Position numbers and translations under genes: made by a program. Source: Muribaculaceae bacterium (GTDB taxonomy: Bacteria; Bacteroidota; Bacteroidia; Bacteroidales; Muribaculaceae). Taken from it: 51,987 bases of DNA. The stretch is taken from NCBI GenBank assembly GCA_009775365.1, contig VSPM01000013.1:1-51987 (forward strand). The letters run 5' to 3'. The notes under the pieces were generated by a model that worked only from the letters and a program-made list of their open reading frames with translations, was not told where the DNA came from and ran no database searches. Of this stretch, positions 16,469 through 25,758 are shown in pieces. How positions within the stretch are numbered: the first letter of the stretch is position 1; every line of letters begins with the position of its first letter.

Positions 16469-16478
16469 GACAAAATGT

Positions 16479-17378
16479 TTAGAAAAGTTTTTCGGGATAA
16501 ACGCCTTCGTCAACCAGCTTCCGGAATTGTGCCACAGTGGCGGGGCGGTCGGCTGCGTATGTCACTCCGAACCATTTTGAAGGAGTGGAAAGAACTTTCA
16601 GTTCTATTTTATTGTCTTTGATGAGTTCGTTTACAACAGTTGGTATGTAGAACTCTGATTTCAGTTCATTATGGTTCTTTTCAAGGAAACGCAGGAATGA
16701 TTCTTCAGAATAGTCGAAATAGTCAGGTGTGAAACCCCACATATTCATCGACACCGGAGCTCCTTCAGGGAAGTCAACTTCCTTTTCGTTAGCAATTTGT
16801 ATGAGCTTGCCGTTCTTGCGTTCAATTCCGTGGCATTCTGTCACTCCAGTGAGGTTTCCTTCCGGGCTTACTTCGCAAAGACCTCTTGACACTCCGCCAT
16901 TCTCGCTGAGGGTATTTTCAACGTTGAAGCCAATCATGCAGTAGCAATTCTTCTTTCCTTCAACAGAGCGGAGGAAATCACCAAGAATCTTAAAACTTTC
17001 AGCTCCGTAATAGTCATCGGCATTGATTACGGCAAAAGGCTCTTTGATGACATCTTTGCCCATCAGCACAGCGTGATTTGTGCCCCAAGGCTTCTGGCGG
17101 TCGGGGTTGGGTTTGTAGCCGCCGGGTATATTGTTTATGTCTTGGAAAACAACGTCAACAGGTATGTGTCCTTCATATTTGGAGATCACTTTGTCGCGGA
17201 ACTCCTGCTCAAAGTCATGACGAATAACGAACACAATTTTTCCAAAGCCGGCGCGAAGTGCGTCGTAAACAGAATAGTCCATGATTGTTTCTCCGCTCGG
17301 GCCAAGTCCGTCGAGCTGTTTGAGGCCGCCATATCTGCTACCCATGCCGGCAGCGAGAATAAATAGTGTAGGTTTCAT
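16479..17378 (-). CDS. Sugar-phosphate nucleotidyltransferase family protein
   Basis: The product (299 aa) has the nucleotidyltransferase (NTP_transferase) start FILAAGMGSRYGGLKQLD, the GxGxR-K signature that binds the nucleotide, and AVINADDYYG, the metal-binding Asp region. The fold is that of GlmU/RmlA/GalU, but the sequence fits none of these closely enough to name the sugar. This compact form without a C-terminal hexapeptide domain is common in Bacteroidetes. It is immediately upstream of galE, suggesting UDP-sugar supply for glycan synthesis. Confidence 0.88.
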   Translation of the reverse strand: MKPTLFILAAGMGSRYGGLKQLDGLGPSGETIMDYSVYDALRAGFGKIVFVIRHDFEQEFRDKVISKYEGHIPVDVVFQDINNIPGGYKPNPDRQKPWGTNHAVLMGKDVIKEPFAVINADDYYGAESFKILGDFLRSVEGKKNCYCMIGFNVENTLSENGGVSRGLCEVSPEGNLTGVTECHGIERKNGKLIQIANEKEVDFPEGAPVSMNMWGFTPDYFDYSEESFLRFLEKNHNELKSEFYIPTVVNELIKDNKIELKVLSTPSKWFGVTYAADRPATVAQFRKLVDEGVYPEKLF

Positions 17379-17448
17379 AAGGTTATAATAATTAATTATG
17401 TATCTGAATCTATATATTCTTACTTTTTATTTTGTAATCTTAAATTTG

Positions 17449-18591
17449 TCATATCGGAAGACGCGCGGGCTTCGGCATTCTTACCCATTGAGATATGAGA
17501 AGAAGAAGATCGAACATAACGATTTTGGCGTTTGCATTTCGCTCTATGTCGGATTCGGCGCGCGAAATTTCAGATGCCAGGCCCTCCACATTTCCTTCAT
17601 GGATGAAAGGCGCGAACCTTACGCTGAATTCTTCTTCGTCGGGGGTGAGTAGAGAAATCTGAGGCATCTTCATATTGTAGATGAAGTTTTCTCTCACCAT
17701 TCTTGCCGCATAATTCAGAAATCTCATAAGTTTTTCGCGACCCATGGCTGCTGTTTCTTCTGAAATGGTTTTCATGCGCCGTGCTTTCAGTCCGTAGGCC
17801 ATACGCATTGTCTCTTTGAAGATTGCGGAAAACTCCATGATTTCGTCAGGATGGCAGGCAAGTTCCTCCGCTTTCCCCATGCTTCCTTCAGCAATGCGAG
17901 AGGCTGCTTGCGCAAGATTCTGTCCGATGCCTCTGTTTTGAGTCAGGTGTCGGCTTATGTCGTCGCCGGAAAGAGGCCGCATGTTAAAACGTTGCGTGCG
18001 AGAGAAGATTGTGGGCAGAATCTTGGAGTCGTCGTTGCTTACCAAAATGAAAATGGTGTCTTCAAAAGGCTCTTCGATCACCTTCAAAAGTTTGTTGGCT
18101 GCTTCCGGACGCATTCTTTCCGGAAGCCAGATAAGGAATATTTTAAAGTTTTCCTGATATGCCGATAGTGAAGCCTTGTTGATGATGTCTTCGCTTTCAT
18201 TCACATATATTGCCGGTTGAGAGTTGCCGGCCTGAATAAGGTCGTTCCATTTCTCAGTAGGCATATAGCTCCAATCAGTCATCATCTTTCTCCATGGTTC
18301 AATGAAGTCGGTAGATATAAGTGCGCCATCTTTTTTTACCACCGGATATATGAAATGAAGGTCGGGGTTATTAAATTTTGCATGCTGAATGCAAGATGGG
18401 CATTTCCCGCAAGAATCGCCGTTTGCGCGGTTGGAGCAGTGAATGTATTGTGCGAATGCTCTTGCAAGTCTGAACTTTCCGATGCCGGAAATTCCAGACA
18501 GGAGGATTGCATGAGGTATTCGACCCGCGTCTGCAAGTGTGCGAAGCGAGTCGATTGTTTCAATATGTCCGGCTATTTCGGAAAATTTCAT
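17449..18591 (-). CDS. holB: DNA polymerase III delta' subunit
   Basis: The product (380 aa) is the clamp-loader delta' subunit, an AAA+ fold protein that helps load the sliding clamp. The N terminus (FSEIAGHIETIDSLRTL, IPHAILLSG) fits. The P-loop region reads GISGIGKFRLA, lacking the Ser/Thr that binds magnesium-ATP, as expected for a non-hydrolysing delta'. A zinc cluster is seen in the CGKCPSC segment plus an upstream Cys. The arginine-finger region SRTQRFNMRPLS (SRC motif in tau; here SRT) is near residue 190. A consensus promoter lies 18 bases upstream. The nucleotidyltransferase and galE genes follow on the same strand. Confidence 0.92.
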   Translation of the reverse strand: MKFSEIAGHIETIDSLRTLADAGRIPHAILLSGISGIGKFRLARAFAQYIHCSNRANGDSCGKCPSCIQHAKFNNPDLHFIYPVVKKDGALISTDFIEPWRKMMTDWSYMPTEKWNDLIQAGNSQPAIYVNESEDIINKASLSAYQENFKIFLIWLPERMRPEAANKLLKVIEEPFEDTIFILVSNDDSKILPTIFSRTQRFNMRPLSGDDISRHLTQNRGIGQNLAQAASRIAEGSMGKAEELACHPDEIMEFSAIFKETMRMAYGLKARRMKTISEETAAMGREKLMRFLNYAARMVRENFIYNMKMPQISLLTPDEEEFSVRFAPFIHEGNVEGLASEISRAESDIERNANAKIVMFDLLLLISQWVRMPKPARLPI

Positions 18592-18608
18592 GACCTAAGA
18601 TTACACTG

Positions 18609-18640
18609 CAAAAGTACCTAAATAGTTTGATAATTGCAAA
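18609..18640 (-). promoter_or_regulatory. Promoter for holB
   Basis: On the minus strand TTTG (18640-18637), exactly 20 bases, then TACTTTTG (18616-18609). The predicted start near 18602 gives a leader of about 10 bases. Confidence 0.78.
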
Positions 18641-19061
18641 TGAAATTCATAAATTATGGCATTATGAAAGAAAATAATGTATGATACATAGATATATGTG
18701 TGTATTTGGTTGATATATGCAAGGAGGATGATGAAAAGTTTGTGATGTGTTGTAGGGAAAAGATAGCATTTATGCTGTTTTCAAATTATTTTTATTAACT
18801 TTCCTCTAAAGAAAAATCATTTCTTTATTTTGCCGGTGTAGAAAACTCGTTATTTTTATCTAAATTTGCATTGGTTGTCTAATTTTGGTTGAATTTATTT
18901 GACAGATAAAATCAATGTGTAAGGCAGTTTATAATCTTACAGTAGCTTTGCTGTATTATCGGCGACGTGCGAAACGTCGCAATAATCATTGGTGAGAAGT
19001 CGCGTATGATTTTAATTGGAATAACCACGGTCAGTTGTAATAAAAGTTATTTATTTGGATT
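18641..19061 (+). other. Long AT-rich intergenic leader with two adjacent hairpins
   Basis: No coding region is visible in these 420 bases. A -7-like TAAATTTG lies at 18861-18868, but I found no good -33 element at 20 bases. Two consecutive hairpins follow: 18938-18942 with 18951-18955 (TACAG/CTGTA), and a longer one spanning 18955-18986 in which ATTAT and GCGACG pair with CGTCGC and ATAAT around a seven-base loop. They would lie in the 5' leader of the AddB-like gene. Confidence 0.45.
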
Positions 19062-22000
19062 ATGATACCATTCTTGAAATCGATTGCATTGGCATATGTG
19101 TCGCGTTATGCAGACTTGTCGGAGATGTGCTTTCTATTCCCAAACAAACGAAGCGGCACGTTTTTTCTAAAATTCCTTAAAGAGGAGTGCGGGCGTAAGT
19201 TGACTCTTGCTCCTGAAGTGATGACTATATCGGAGTTTGTGGGAATGCTGTCGGAAAAGGCTGTGGCATCAAGGCTTGACCAGTTGTTTTTGCTTTATGA
19301 GGCGTATAGAGAGATGTTGGGGCTTCCGGCTGCAATGAATGATGCTTGCGACGATGGAGGAGTGGATTTTGATTCTTTCCGGGGATGGGGCGAGACAGTA
19401 TTGTCTGATTTCAGTGAAGTGGACCAATATCTTGCCAGCCCGGAAGAGATATTCAAGAATGTTAAGGACTATAGGGAAATATCGTCGAACTTTCTTACGG
19501 AAGAGCAGAAGGAGGTAATGGCGGAATATTTCGGGCGTACAGACATCGGCGATCCGTCGAAGTTCTGGAAAAACTTCGACGGTGAAGAGGTGCGTCTCTC
19601 TGAAGTGAAGAGGCGATTCCTTCATTTATGGAGAATAATGTGGCCGTTATATCAGAAACTTAATGATAAGTTAAGCGAGCGAGGATTGGCTACTACAGGG
19701 GGCGCCTATCGCCTGGCGCTTGAAAACCTCAAGACATCAGGAAGAGATTATCTGCCGTATAAAAAAGTGGTTGCGGTAGGGTTTAATGCCTTGAGTGCGG
19801 CGGAAAACGGTATATTCGCTGAGCTCAGAGATTTTGAAGGATATGAAGGATTTGATTCATTCGGCGATTTTTTCTGGGATGCAACAGGCCCTGTGCTTAC
19901 AGCCGGCGCAAACTCGGCCTCGAAATTTGTAAAAGCCAATATCAAGATGTTCCCTGCGCCCGAATGGGCTATGCCGGCGTTGAAATTGAGTGACAATGAA
20001 AATATGCCCAGGTTGCGTGTGGCCGGTTCGCCATCTAATTCCGCGCAGGTAAAAATAGCGGGAACGATGCTTGCTGAACTTAGAGGACGGCTCACTTCTG
20101 ATGAAATAACCGGAGCAAAAGTGGCTGTAGTGCTTCCTGACGAAAACCTTCTTTTGCCCATGCTGTATTCTCTTCCAGACGGCATGGGAGATGTGAACCT
20201 GACTATGGGATACCCTTTGCGGCTCACGTCAGTGGTGCCGTTTATGAGCATGCTTCGCAAACTGCATTATAACAAGCACACTGTTAAGGGAGATATGGCA
20301 TTTTATCATCGAGATGTCAGATTGTTTCTTTCACACCCTTTTTCACATGCGATTTTCGGTTCAAATGCCATAGGAAAGGTTTTCGGTTATCTCGACCGTC
20401 ACCACAAGACAATGATTACCTTGGATGAAATCAGGGATATTTCTGAAAAAATGGCTCTCCTGCTTGATGCTTCAGCGATTATGGCAACTCCCAAGGGGGT
20501 ATTGCAATATATGGATTCGGTTCTGGAATCGGTGTCGGAGGCATTGCCAGGAATGGAGGGCGCGATGGTAAAGACGCGATTGGAAATAGGGCATATCGAT
20601 GTCTATAGGGATTCATTAAGGAGGCTGGCCGACATATTAGATGAATATGCGTGCGACATGCGCCCGTCTACAGTGTTTTTTCTTGCCGACAAACTTCTTG
20701 CAGGTGAAAAGGTGGGATTTGAAGGGGAGCCTCTGACCGGGCTTCAGGTGATGGGCACGTTGGAGACCCGATCAATAGATTTTGATTATATTTTCATATT
20801 GTCGATGAATGAACGGGTAATGCCGCGCAGGGCAAGAACAAAAAGTTTTATACCCGACAGCCTTCGTCATGCTTTTGGAATGCCACCGTCGAATTATGCT
20901 GAAAGCATCTTCGCATATTATTTTTATCGCATGATAAGCAGGGCAAAAGAGGTGACTATGATTTATGACGCAAGGTCTGGAGCAGGACTTGCGGGAGGAG
21001 ATGTGTCGCGTTACATCCTGCAGCTGAGGCATTTGTTTGCAAAGGGCATAATGGATGAGCAGGATTGGAAATTTGTGCTGACGGGTAAAACTCCTTATGA
21101 TCCATCTGTTGAAAAAAACGATGAAATAAAAGAGGTGATCTCTTTGTTTATGAAAGAGGGTGGTAAAAACTTTTCAGCTTCGTCTTTAAATTCATACAGG
21201 GAGTGCCAGGTGAGATTTTTTTATCAGAATGTGCTGGGGATAAGCACAGACCCGGAGCCGTCGGAATATATCGATGCGATAACAGGAGGCAATATCCTTC
21301 ACGACATGATGCTGTCATTGTATTTGCAAGAGGAGAAGCGTAAAAAATATCTTGAAGAGGCTGTGCTGATGACTTCAGACAAGATCAGCGGCATGCTTGC
21401 CGACAGTGACAGATTATGGCAGCTCACTACCAGGACAGTCAATAAACTGCATTTTAATATGCGCAACGAAGAGCTTGACACGCCTTTGTCAGGGGCTGCG
21501 AAGATTGTCGGGGCTCGTATCATGGAACAGGTGCAGAGAGTGCTTTGTCATGACTTGCGGCTTGCTCCGTTCAAGATTTATGGATGTGAGATAGAAGAGA
21601 CATTAAGGATTAAGCTCCCTTCAGGAAGAGATGTAAATTTCAAATTTGCCATCGACCGCCTTGACGAAGTGAAAATAGACGGAGAGTGGAGGTTGAGAAT
21701 TGTGGATTATAAAACCGGCAAAATTAAACTTTCGGCAGATACTCTTGAAGAAGTGATGGCAGGCGACTACCGGTCGGAGCAGATTTTTCAGCTGTTCACT
21801 TATGCCTGGCTTTTGACAAAGCGAGGAGGAGACAGGGGTGAGATTCATGTCAGGACTGAGATATATGATGTGCCCGGGATGTTGAAAATGAAAGAATCGT
21901 TGCCTGAGATCGGGAAGGAGATAATTTATGATTATTATGAATGCGCCGGATATTTTTCAAAAGAGATAGAGGCTATGATTGATGGCGTGTTTGACAATCC

Positions 22001-22070
22001 TCGCTTTGAGGCCACTGCTGATGAAGGAAGGTGCATGATGTGCGGGCTTAAACGTTTGTGCAGGCGGTGA
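19062..22070 (+). CDS. AddB-like PD-(D/E)XK nuclease with iron-sulfur cysteines
   Basis: The product (1002 aa) resembles the AddB half of AddAB helicase-nucleases, which process double-strand breaks for RecA. The N terminus (LFPNKRSGTFFLKFL) is a degenerate helicase-like domain. The C-terminal PD-(D/E)XK nuclease is marked by FAIDRLDEV and IVDYKTGKIK at about residues 880-888 (Asp and Lys of the active site). Four cysteines match the AddB iron-sulfur staple: Cys715 (SYRECQVRF) and Cys991, Cys994, Cys1000 (CMMCGLKRLC). No AddA helicase lies beside it in this window. It is preceded by a long structured leader. Confidence 0.88.
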   Translation: MIPFLKSIALAYVSRYADLSEMCFLFPNKRSGTFFLKFLKEECGRKLTLAPEVMTISEFVGMLSEKAVASRLDQLFLLYEAYREMLGLPAAMNDACDDGGVDFDSFRGWGETVLSDFSEVDQYLASPEEIFKNVKDYREISSNFLTEEQKEVMAEYFGRTDIGDPSKFWKNFDGEEVRLSEVKRRFLHLWRIMWPLYQKLNDKLSERGLATTGGAYRLALENLKTSGRDYLPYKKVVAVGFNALSAAENGIFAELRDFEGYEGFDSFGDFFWDATGPVLTAGANSASKFVKANIKMFPAPEWAMPALKLSDNENMPRLRVAGSPSNSAQVKIAGTMLAELRGRLTSDEITGAKVAVVLPDENLLLPMLYSLPDGMGDVNLTMGYPLRLTSVVPFMSMLRKLHYNKHTVKGDMAFYHRDVRLFLSHPFSHAIFGSNAIGKVFGYLDRHHKTMITLDEIRDISEKMALLLDASAIMATPKGVLQYMDSVLESVSEALPGMEGAMVKTRLEIGHIDVYRDSLRRLADILDEYACDMRPSTVFFLADKLLAGEKVGFEGEPLTGLQVMGTLETRSIDFDYIFILSMNERVMPRRARTKSFIPDSLRHAFGMPPSNYAESIFAYYFYRMISRAKEVTMIYDARSGAGLAGGDVSRYILQLRHLFAKGIMDEQDWKFVLTGKTPYDPSVEKNDEIKEVISLFMKEGGKNFSASSLNSYRECQVRFFYQNVLGISTDPEPSEYIDAITGGNILHDMMLSLYLQEEKRKKYLEEAVLMTSDKISGMLADSDRLWQLTTRTVNKLHFNMRNEELDTPLSGAAKIVGARIMEQVQRVLCHDLRLAPFKIYGCEIEETLRIKLPSGRDVNFKFAIDRLDEVKIDGEWRLRIVDYKTGKIKLSADTLEEVMAGDYRSEQIFQLFTYAWLLTKRGGDRGEIHVRTEIYDVPGMLKMKESLPEIGKEIIYDYYECAGYFSKEIEAMIDGVFDNPRFEATADEGRCMMCGLKRLCRR

Positions 22071-22185
22071 TGTCGTGACTTCATATTGTGAGCGCTATAT
22101 GGATAGGGTGTGTGAACTCTCTATGAATGCTCATTGTTTCCTATTAAAGATGACAATAGTGTTTGTTTTATAATTGAATTATATT

Positions 22186-22485
22186 ATGAAAGCCTATTTT
22201 AAAGAGATTATCAAGGATTCTAAGCCGACATTGGTTGTGTTTCTTCATGCCGCCGAGCAGGATGAGGTAGATGTGAAATATCTTTCTGAAGCTATGGCTG
22301 CAAAATATGGAGAACGTGTGAATGTGCAGAGAGTGGACAGTTCTTACAATCATAAGATTGCCGAAGAATACAGAATAAGTGCTTATCCGACCTGGATTTT
22401 GTTTAAGGAGGGGGAGGAGCTTATGCGCGAGAGCGGTAGTAAAACAGTTTCTGAATTGTCGGATATGGTAGACCGTGCTTTGTGA
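22186..22485 (+). CDS. Thioredoxin-fold protein without the CxxC motif
   Basis: The product (99 aa from the ATG at 22186) is a single thioredoxin-like domain: the first strand LVVFLHAAEQDE, the central NVQRVDSS strand, and the cis-proline loop AYPTWILFKEGE. At the place of the redox WCxxC it reads HAAEQDE, with no cysteine in the whole protein, so it cannot act as a disulfide oxidoreductase. It may be a binding or scaffold protein. A TTG codon 12 bases upstream in frame is a less likely start. It lies 115 bases after the AddB-like gene. Confidence 0.8.
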   Translation: MKAYFKEIIKDSKPTLVVFLHAAEQDEVDVKYLSEAMAAKYGERVNVQRVDSSYNHKIAEEYRISAYPTWILFKEGEELMRESGSKTVSELSDMVDRAL

Positions 22486-22616
22486 AAGGCTATATAAAAG
22501 ATTCTACGAGGTTTTATCAGGTTGCTTCGTAGAGTCTTGCATCCGCCAATATCAGCTTCCCTCTGAAAAAAGAATTGCTGAAACACAGAAATGTGACTTA
22601 TCATGTTTATGACGGG

Positions 22617-22648
22617 TTTGGGCATGAAAGAAATAATTGTTAAATTTG
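22617..22648 (+). promoter_or_regulatory. Promoter for the META-domain gene
   Basis: TTTG at 22617-22620, exactly 20 bases, then TAAATTTG at 22641-22648. The start would be near 22655, about 15 bases before the ATG at 22670. Confidence 0.8.
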
Positions 22649-22669
22649 CAAAAAGAAATAAGATTGAAT

Positions 22670-23551
22670 ATGATAAACAGAAGACGTTATATACCTGCTG
22701 TTCTGTTTGTGTCATTGTTGCCGTTTGGCGCATGCAATGTCATGAAAAAGAATGAAGCGTCCACAGAGATTAAAAAAGAGGCGGTGCTGCCCACAGACCG
22801 GGAGAAAATAGTGCAGCCGGTGTCGGCTGTCTACACTTCTGAAGACCTTGCCAAAGGAGTGGTGAAAGGGGACTGGGCGATTGAGAAGGTTGCAGGCAAG
22901 CCTGCAATTGGAGAGACTGCACCCTATCTAAAGTTTGTTCCTTCGGAGAAGAGAGTGTATGGCAACAATGGCTGCAACGTGATTAATGCGTCATATACAT
23001 ATAATCCTGCAGATTCCACATTGTCATTTTCACATCTTGCTTCCACGATGATGATGTGTCATCTTGAAGGGATAACTGATGCCGAGATTGGACAGGCTCT
23101 TGACGCTACGCGCTATTACACCTGGCGCCTGAGCGGTGACGACTATTATCTTACTTTTTATAATGAAAACCGTGAGGCCGTTATGGAATTAATGCACCAG
23201 AATTTTCAGTTCCTGAATGGCACATGGCTTGTGAAGGAGATAGACGGACAGCCTGTGAATGTGCCGGATATGAAACTTGTGATAGATGTGGATGAGGGGA
23301 GGCTGCATGGCAACACCGGCTGCAACATTATCAACGGCACTCTTGAAACAGACATGGATGCCGCCAACTCTATCTCATTTCAGAAGATAGGAATGACAAG
23401 GATGATGTGTCCGGATGCGCAATATGAGACTCAGCTTGTTGTGGCTTTGGAGGAGGCTTCTCGCGCCAAGCCGCTGAAAGAAGGGAAAGTGTCGTTGCTC
23501 AACAATCAGGGAGAGGTTGTGCTTCAACTGGAGCGCACGTCGGATAAGTAA
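22670..23551 (+). CDS. Lipoprotein with two META (HslJ-like) domains
   Basis: The product (293 aa from the ATG at 22670) has a lipoprotein signal peptide ending PFGAC. Two META domains follow in tandem. Each shows the family's W.IE or WLVKEI start, a GNNGCN or GNTGCN motif, and a TMMMCH or TRMMCP motif carrying a Met-Met-Cys. META domains occur in the heat-inducible E. coli HslJ and in surface or stress proteins, with no known enzyme activity. An upstream in-frame TTG at 22637 would place the start before the predicted promoter's -7 element, so it was rejected. The S4 gene follows 26 bases downstream. Confidence 0.9.
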   Translation: MINRRRYIPAVLFVSLLPFGACNVMKKNEASTEIKKEAVLPTDREKIVQPVSAVYTSEDLAKGVVKGDWAIEKVAGKPAIGETAPYLKFVPSEKRVYGNNGCNVINASYTYNPADSTLSFSHLASTMMMCHLEGITDAEIGQALDATRYYTWRLSGDDYYLTFYNENREAVMELMHQNFQFLNGTWLVKEIDGQPVNVPDMKLVIDVDEGRLHGNTGCNIINGTLETDMDAANSISFQKIGMTRMMCPDAQYETQLVVALEEASRAKPLKEGKVSLLNNQGEVVLQLERTSDK

Positions 23552-23577
23552 TATCTTATTTGTATCGTAAAACAGGT

Positions 23578-24018
23578 ATGCCAAAATCAGAAGAAAGAGT
23601 AGATAAGTGGCTATGGTGTATGCGAGTGTTCAAAACGCGCACCATAGCCACCGATGCATGTAAAAAGGGTAGGGTGAGTGTAGGCGGAACAGTGGTCAAG
23701 CCTTCCCGCTTGGTCAAGGTAGGCGATATAATCGATGTGAAAAAACCGCCTGTGACTTATAAGTTCCGTATATTGGCAATTGCCCCAAACCGTCTTGGCG
23801 CTCGCTTAGTGCCGGAGTATCTTGAGAATCTCACGCCTCAATCGGAATATGATTTGCTTGAGATGACAAAGATTTCAGGATTTGTAGACCGCCATAAGGG
23901 CTTAGGCCGCCCGACTAAGCGGGAGGGTCGTGAGCTTTCGCGTTTTAAGGAGGAGAGTTATGCCGATGCGTTTTTCCTTGATTGGGAAGACGATGACGAT
24001 GAGGGAGACGATGATTAA
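23578..24018 (+). CDS. RNA-binding S4 domain protein (Hsp15-like)
   Basis: The product (146 aa from the ATG at 23578) has an S4 RNA-binding domain: RVDKWLWCMRVFKTR, then KKGRVSVGGTVVKPSRLVKVGDII. This is the layout of E. coli Hsp15 (HslR), which binds 50S subunits carrying stalled nascent chains. The C terminus GLGRPTKREGRELSRF is typical of that family, and a strongly acidic tail (WEDDDDEGDDD) ends the protein. The stop overlaps the start of pth, so the two are translationally coupled; both act on stalled or aborted translation products. Confidence 0.9.
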   Translation: MPKSEERVDKWLWCMRVFKTRTIATDACKKGRVSVGGTVVKPSRLVKVGDIIDVKKPPVTYKFRILAIAPNRLGARLVPEYLENLTPQSEYDLLEMTKISGFVDRHKGLGRPTKREGRELSRFKEESYADAFFLDWEDDDDEGDDD

Positions 24019-24643
24019 GTTTTTTAAAAGTTTGTTTGGCGGCAAAAATGACGTTGCCGCATCGAATGAAGAAAACAACGTGAAAAGATTTTTGATTTTA
24101 TGTCTGGGCAATATTGGCTCGGACTATGAAGGCACGCGCCACAATGCCGGATTCATGGTTGGCGATGCTATAGCGGATGAATCGGGAGTGGCGTTTAAGT
24201 CATGCAGATATGGCGACATGGCTATAGTGAAAGTGAAAAATTGTGAATTGATGCTCCTGAAGCCATCCACGTTTATGAATCTGAGTGGCGTGGCTGCCAG
24301 ATTCTGGATGAACAAAGAGAAACTTCCGCTTGAGAATCTTCTTGTGATTGTAGATGACATTTCGTTGCCGTTTGGAGCGATACGCATCAGGGAGCGAGGG
24401 TCGGATGCCGGCCATAACGGTTTGAAGAATATAGCAGAGCAACTTGGCACACAAAACTATGCCCGTCTGAAATTCGGAGTGGGCAATGATTTCCCCAAAG
24501 GTGGCCAGATAGACTATGTGTTAGGCAAGTTCCCTCCGGAAGAGGCAAAAGAGCTGCCGGAGAAACTTAAAAAAGCATCAGAAGCAGTAAAAGCATTCTG
24601 CCTGTCGGGCGCCTCCTTTGCCATGACCCATTACAACAAATGA
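24011..24643 (+). CDS. pth: Peptidyl-tRNA hydrolase
   Basis: The product (210 aa from the ATG at 24011) cleaves peptidyl-tRNA released from ribosomes. The catalytic His is His44 in EGTRHNAGF; FMNLSG, VVDDISLPFG and GHNGLKNI supply the other active-site Asn, Asp and His. The start at 24011 overlaps the S4 gene stop by eight bases. It adds about 24 residues before the usual family start near residue 25, so initiation further in cannot be excluded, but no better ATG lies closer. Confidence 0.95.
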   Translation: MIKFFKSLFGGKNDVAASNEENNVKRFLILCLGNIGSDYEGTRHNAGFMVGDAIADESGVAFKSCRYGDMAIVKVKNCELMLLKPSTFMNLSGVAARFWMNKEKLPLENLLVIVDDISLPFGAIRIRERGSDAGHNGLKNIAEQLGTQNYARLKFGVGNDFPKGGQIDYVLGKFPPEEAKELPEKLKKASEAVKAFCLSGASFAMTHYNK

Positions 24644-24864
24644 CATTAGCCTCATACTCTTTCTATAGAGTGGCTTGGTGTTCATGCCTTATGGGGAATT
24701 TAAGTTTTTGTAAAGAAATAATGTTCGATTCTTGACTTTTTGTGCGCATGACGTTTGGATGTCGGATTTTTTGTTAACTTTGTGGTCAAGCTTCGATTGC
24801 CACAAGGTTAAATCGGGTGGCATACTCGACAATCCTGTTATTAACCATTAAACTTGATAAAATT

Positions 24865-25729
24865 ATGAAGAGACATTTGACTTGTCTGATTGCCGTGATG
24901 ATGTTTGGCATGTCGCCGGCATGTCGCCGGCGGCAGCGTTGACGACGGAGTTGCGCAGTATCCAGAATGCGCGATACTTCCTCCAGACTGTGCAGAGATT
25001 CAGAAGTGGGAGTTTCATTACGACTACTATCTCGTGTGCCATATGGAATCGGCATGGCGTTATAAATATGACCTTGAATGTCAGAATCTTGTAAGGCCGG
25101 TTGACTGCATAATCGATGTAAGCCATATATATATCAGGGGATTGTCGATGAACATCCCCGAATTCTGGATAAGAGGGGAAATCACGTCAGATGACGAGGT
25201 TGTGTTCCCGAACGGACAGCTCATGGGAACTTATCAAAGCAAGCCCAATGGCATTTCTCGTGAGATGTATTTTACCCCGTCTGTTTTTGGCAGTGACTCA
25301 GATGACAGTATTGTCTGGAAGTGGACCGATATTATTGCCACGCCCACATTGAAAGATCTCAGATGCTCATATGACCGTGATTCAGGAATTATTACACCGT
25401 ATGCTCTGACAGGTCTGACAGGTCAGGAAGAGCAGGGGTATTGGTATTATGGTGACTTCGGGTTCAGCCTTTCCGCAGATGAGAATGAGCGATTGTCCGG
25501 AGGGTTTATTACGGAAAAAGACACGGGCAACACTGACTATCAAGATGACATGGACATGTATACTAACGTCTCGTTCCGGCGGTCAGACACAGGGGGTGTC
25601 GATGAGATTATCGGAGACGCCGACAGCGCTGACAGTTCAATTTATGACCTCAACGGAAGGAGGGTCAGCTCCCGGCCCCTGTCGCCCGGCATATATATCC
25701 GCAGCGGCAAAAAATTTGTTGTCAGGTAA
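24865..25729 (+). pseudogene. Secreted protein with C-terminal sorting-like segment, signal peptide out of frame
   Basis: A start at 24865 encodes a signal peptide (MKRHLTCLIAVMMFGMSPA) but that frame ends at a TGA at 24940. The body of the protein, in the next frame, is open from 24902 to the stop at 25729. It has a strand-rich domain (SHIYIRGLSMNIPEFWIRG, then DDEVVFPNGQLMGTY). Its C terminus (SSIYDLNGRRVSS, PGIYIRSGKKFVVR) resembles type-IX-like or Bacteroidales C-terminal sorting segments. The break falls in a tandem 11-bp repeat. Three repeat copies would restore the frame. It may be a phase-variable gene in the OFF state, a decayed gene, or a sequencing error. The function of the domain is unknown. 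Confidence 0.7.
24907..24928 (+). repeat. Tandem 11-bp repeat at the signal-peptide frameshift
   Basis: Two perfect adjacent copies of GGCATGTCGCC (24907-24917, 24918-24928), followed by a partial third (GGC). Eleven is not a multiple of three, so copy-number change shifts the reading frame between signal peptide and body. Confidence 0.9.
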
Positions 25730-25758
25730 TAGTCGGCTCTAAACTGAGCTGTACGGAA

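Noticed and set aside
24882..25094. Frame joining the signal-peptide region to a third frame if one 11-bp copy were removed
   Set aside because: The resulting protein lacks the strand pattern seen in the related fragment at 46890 and ends after 70 codons; the body frame ending at 25729 is the genuine one.
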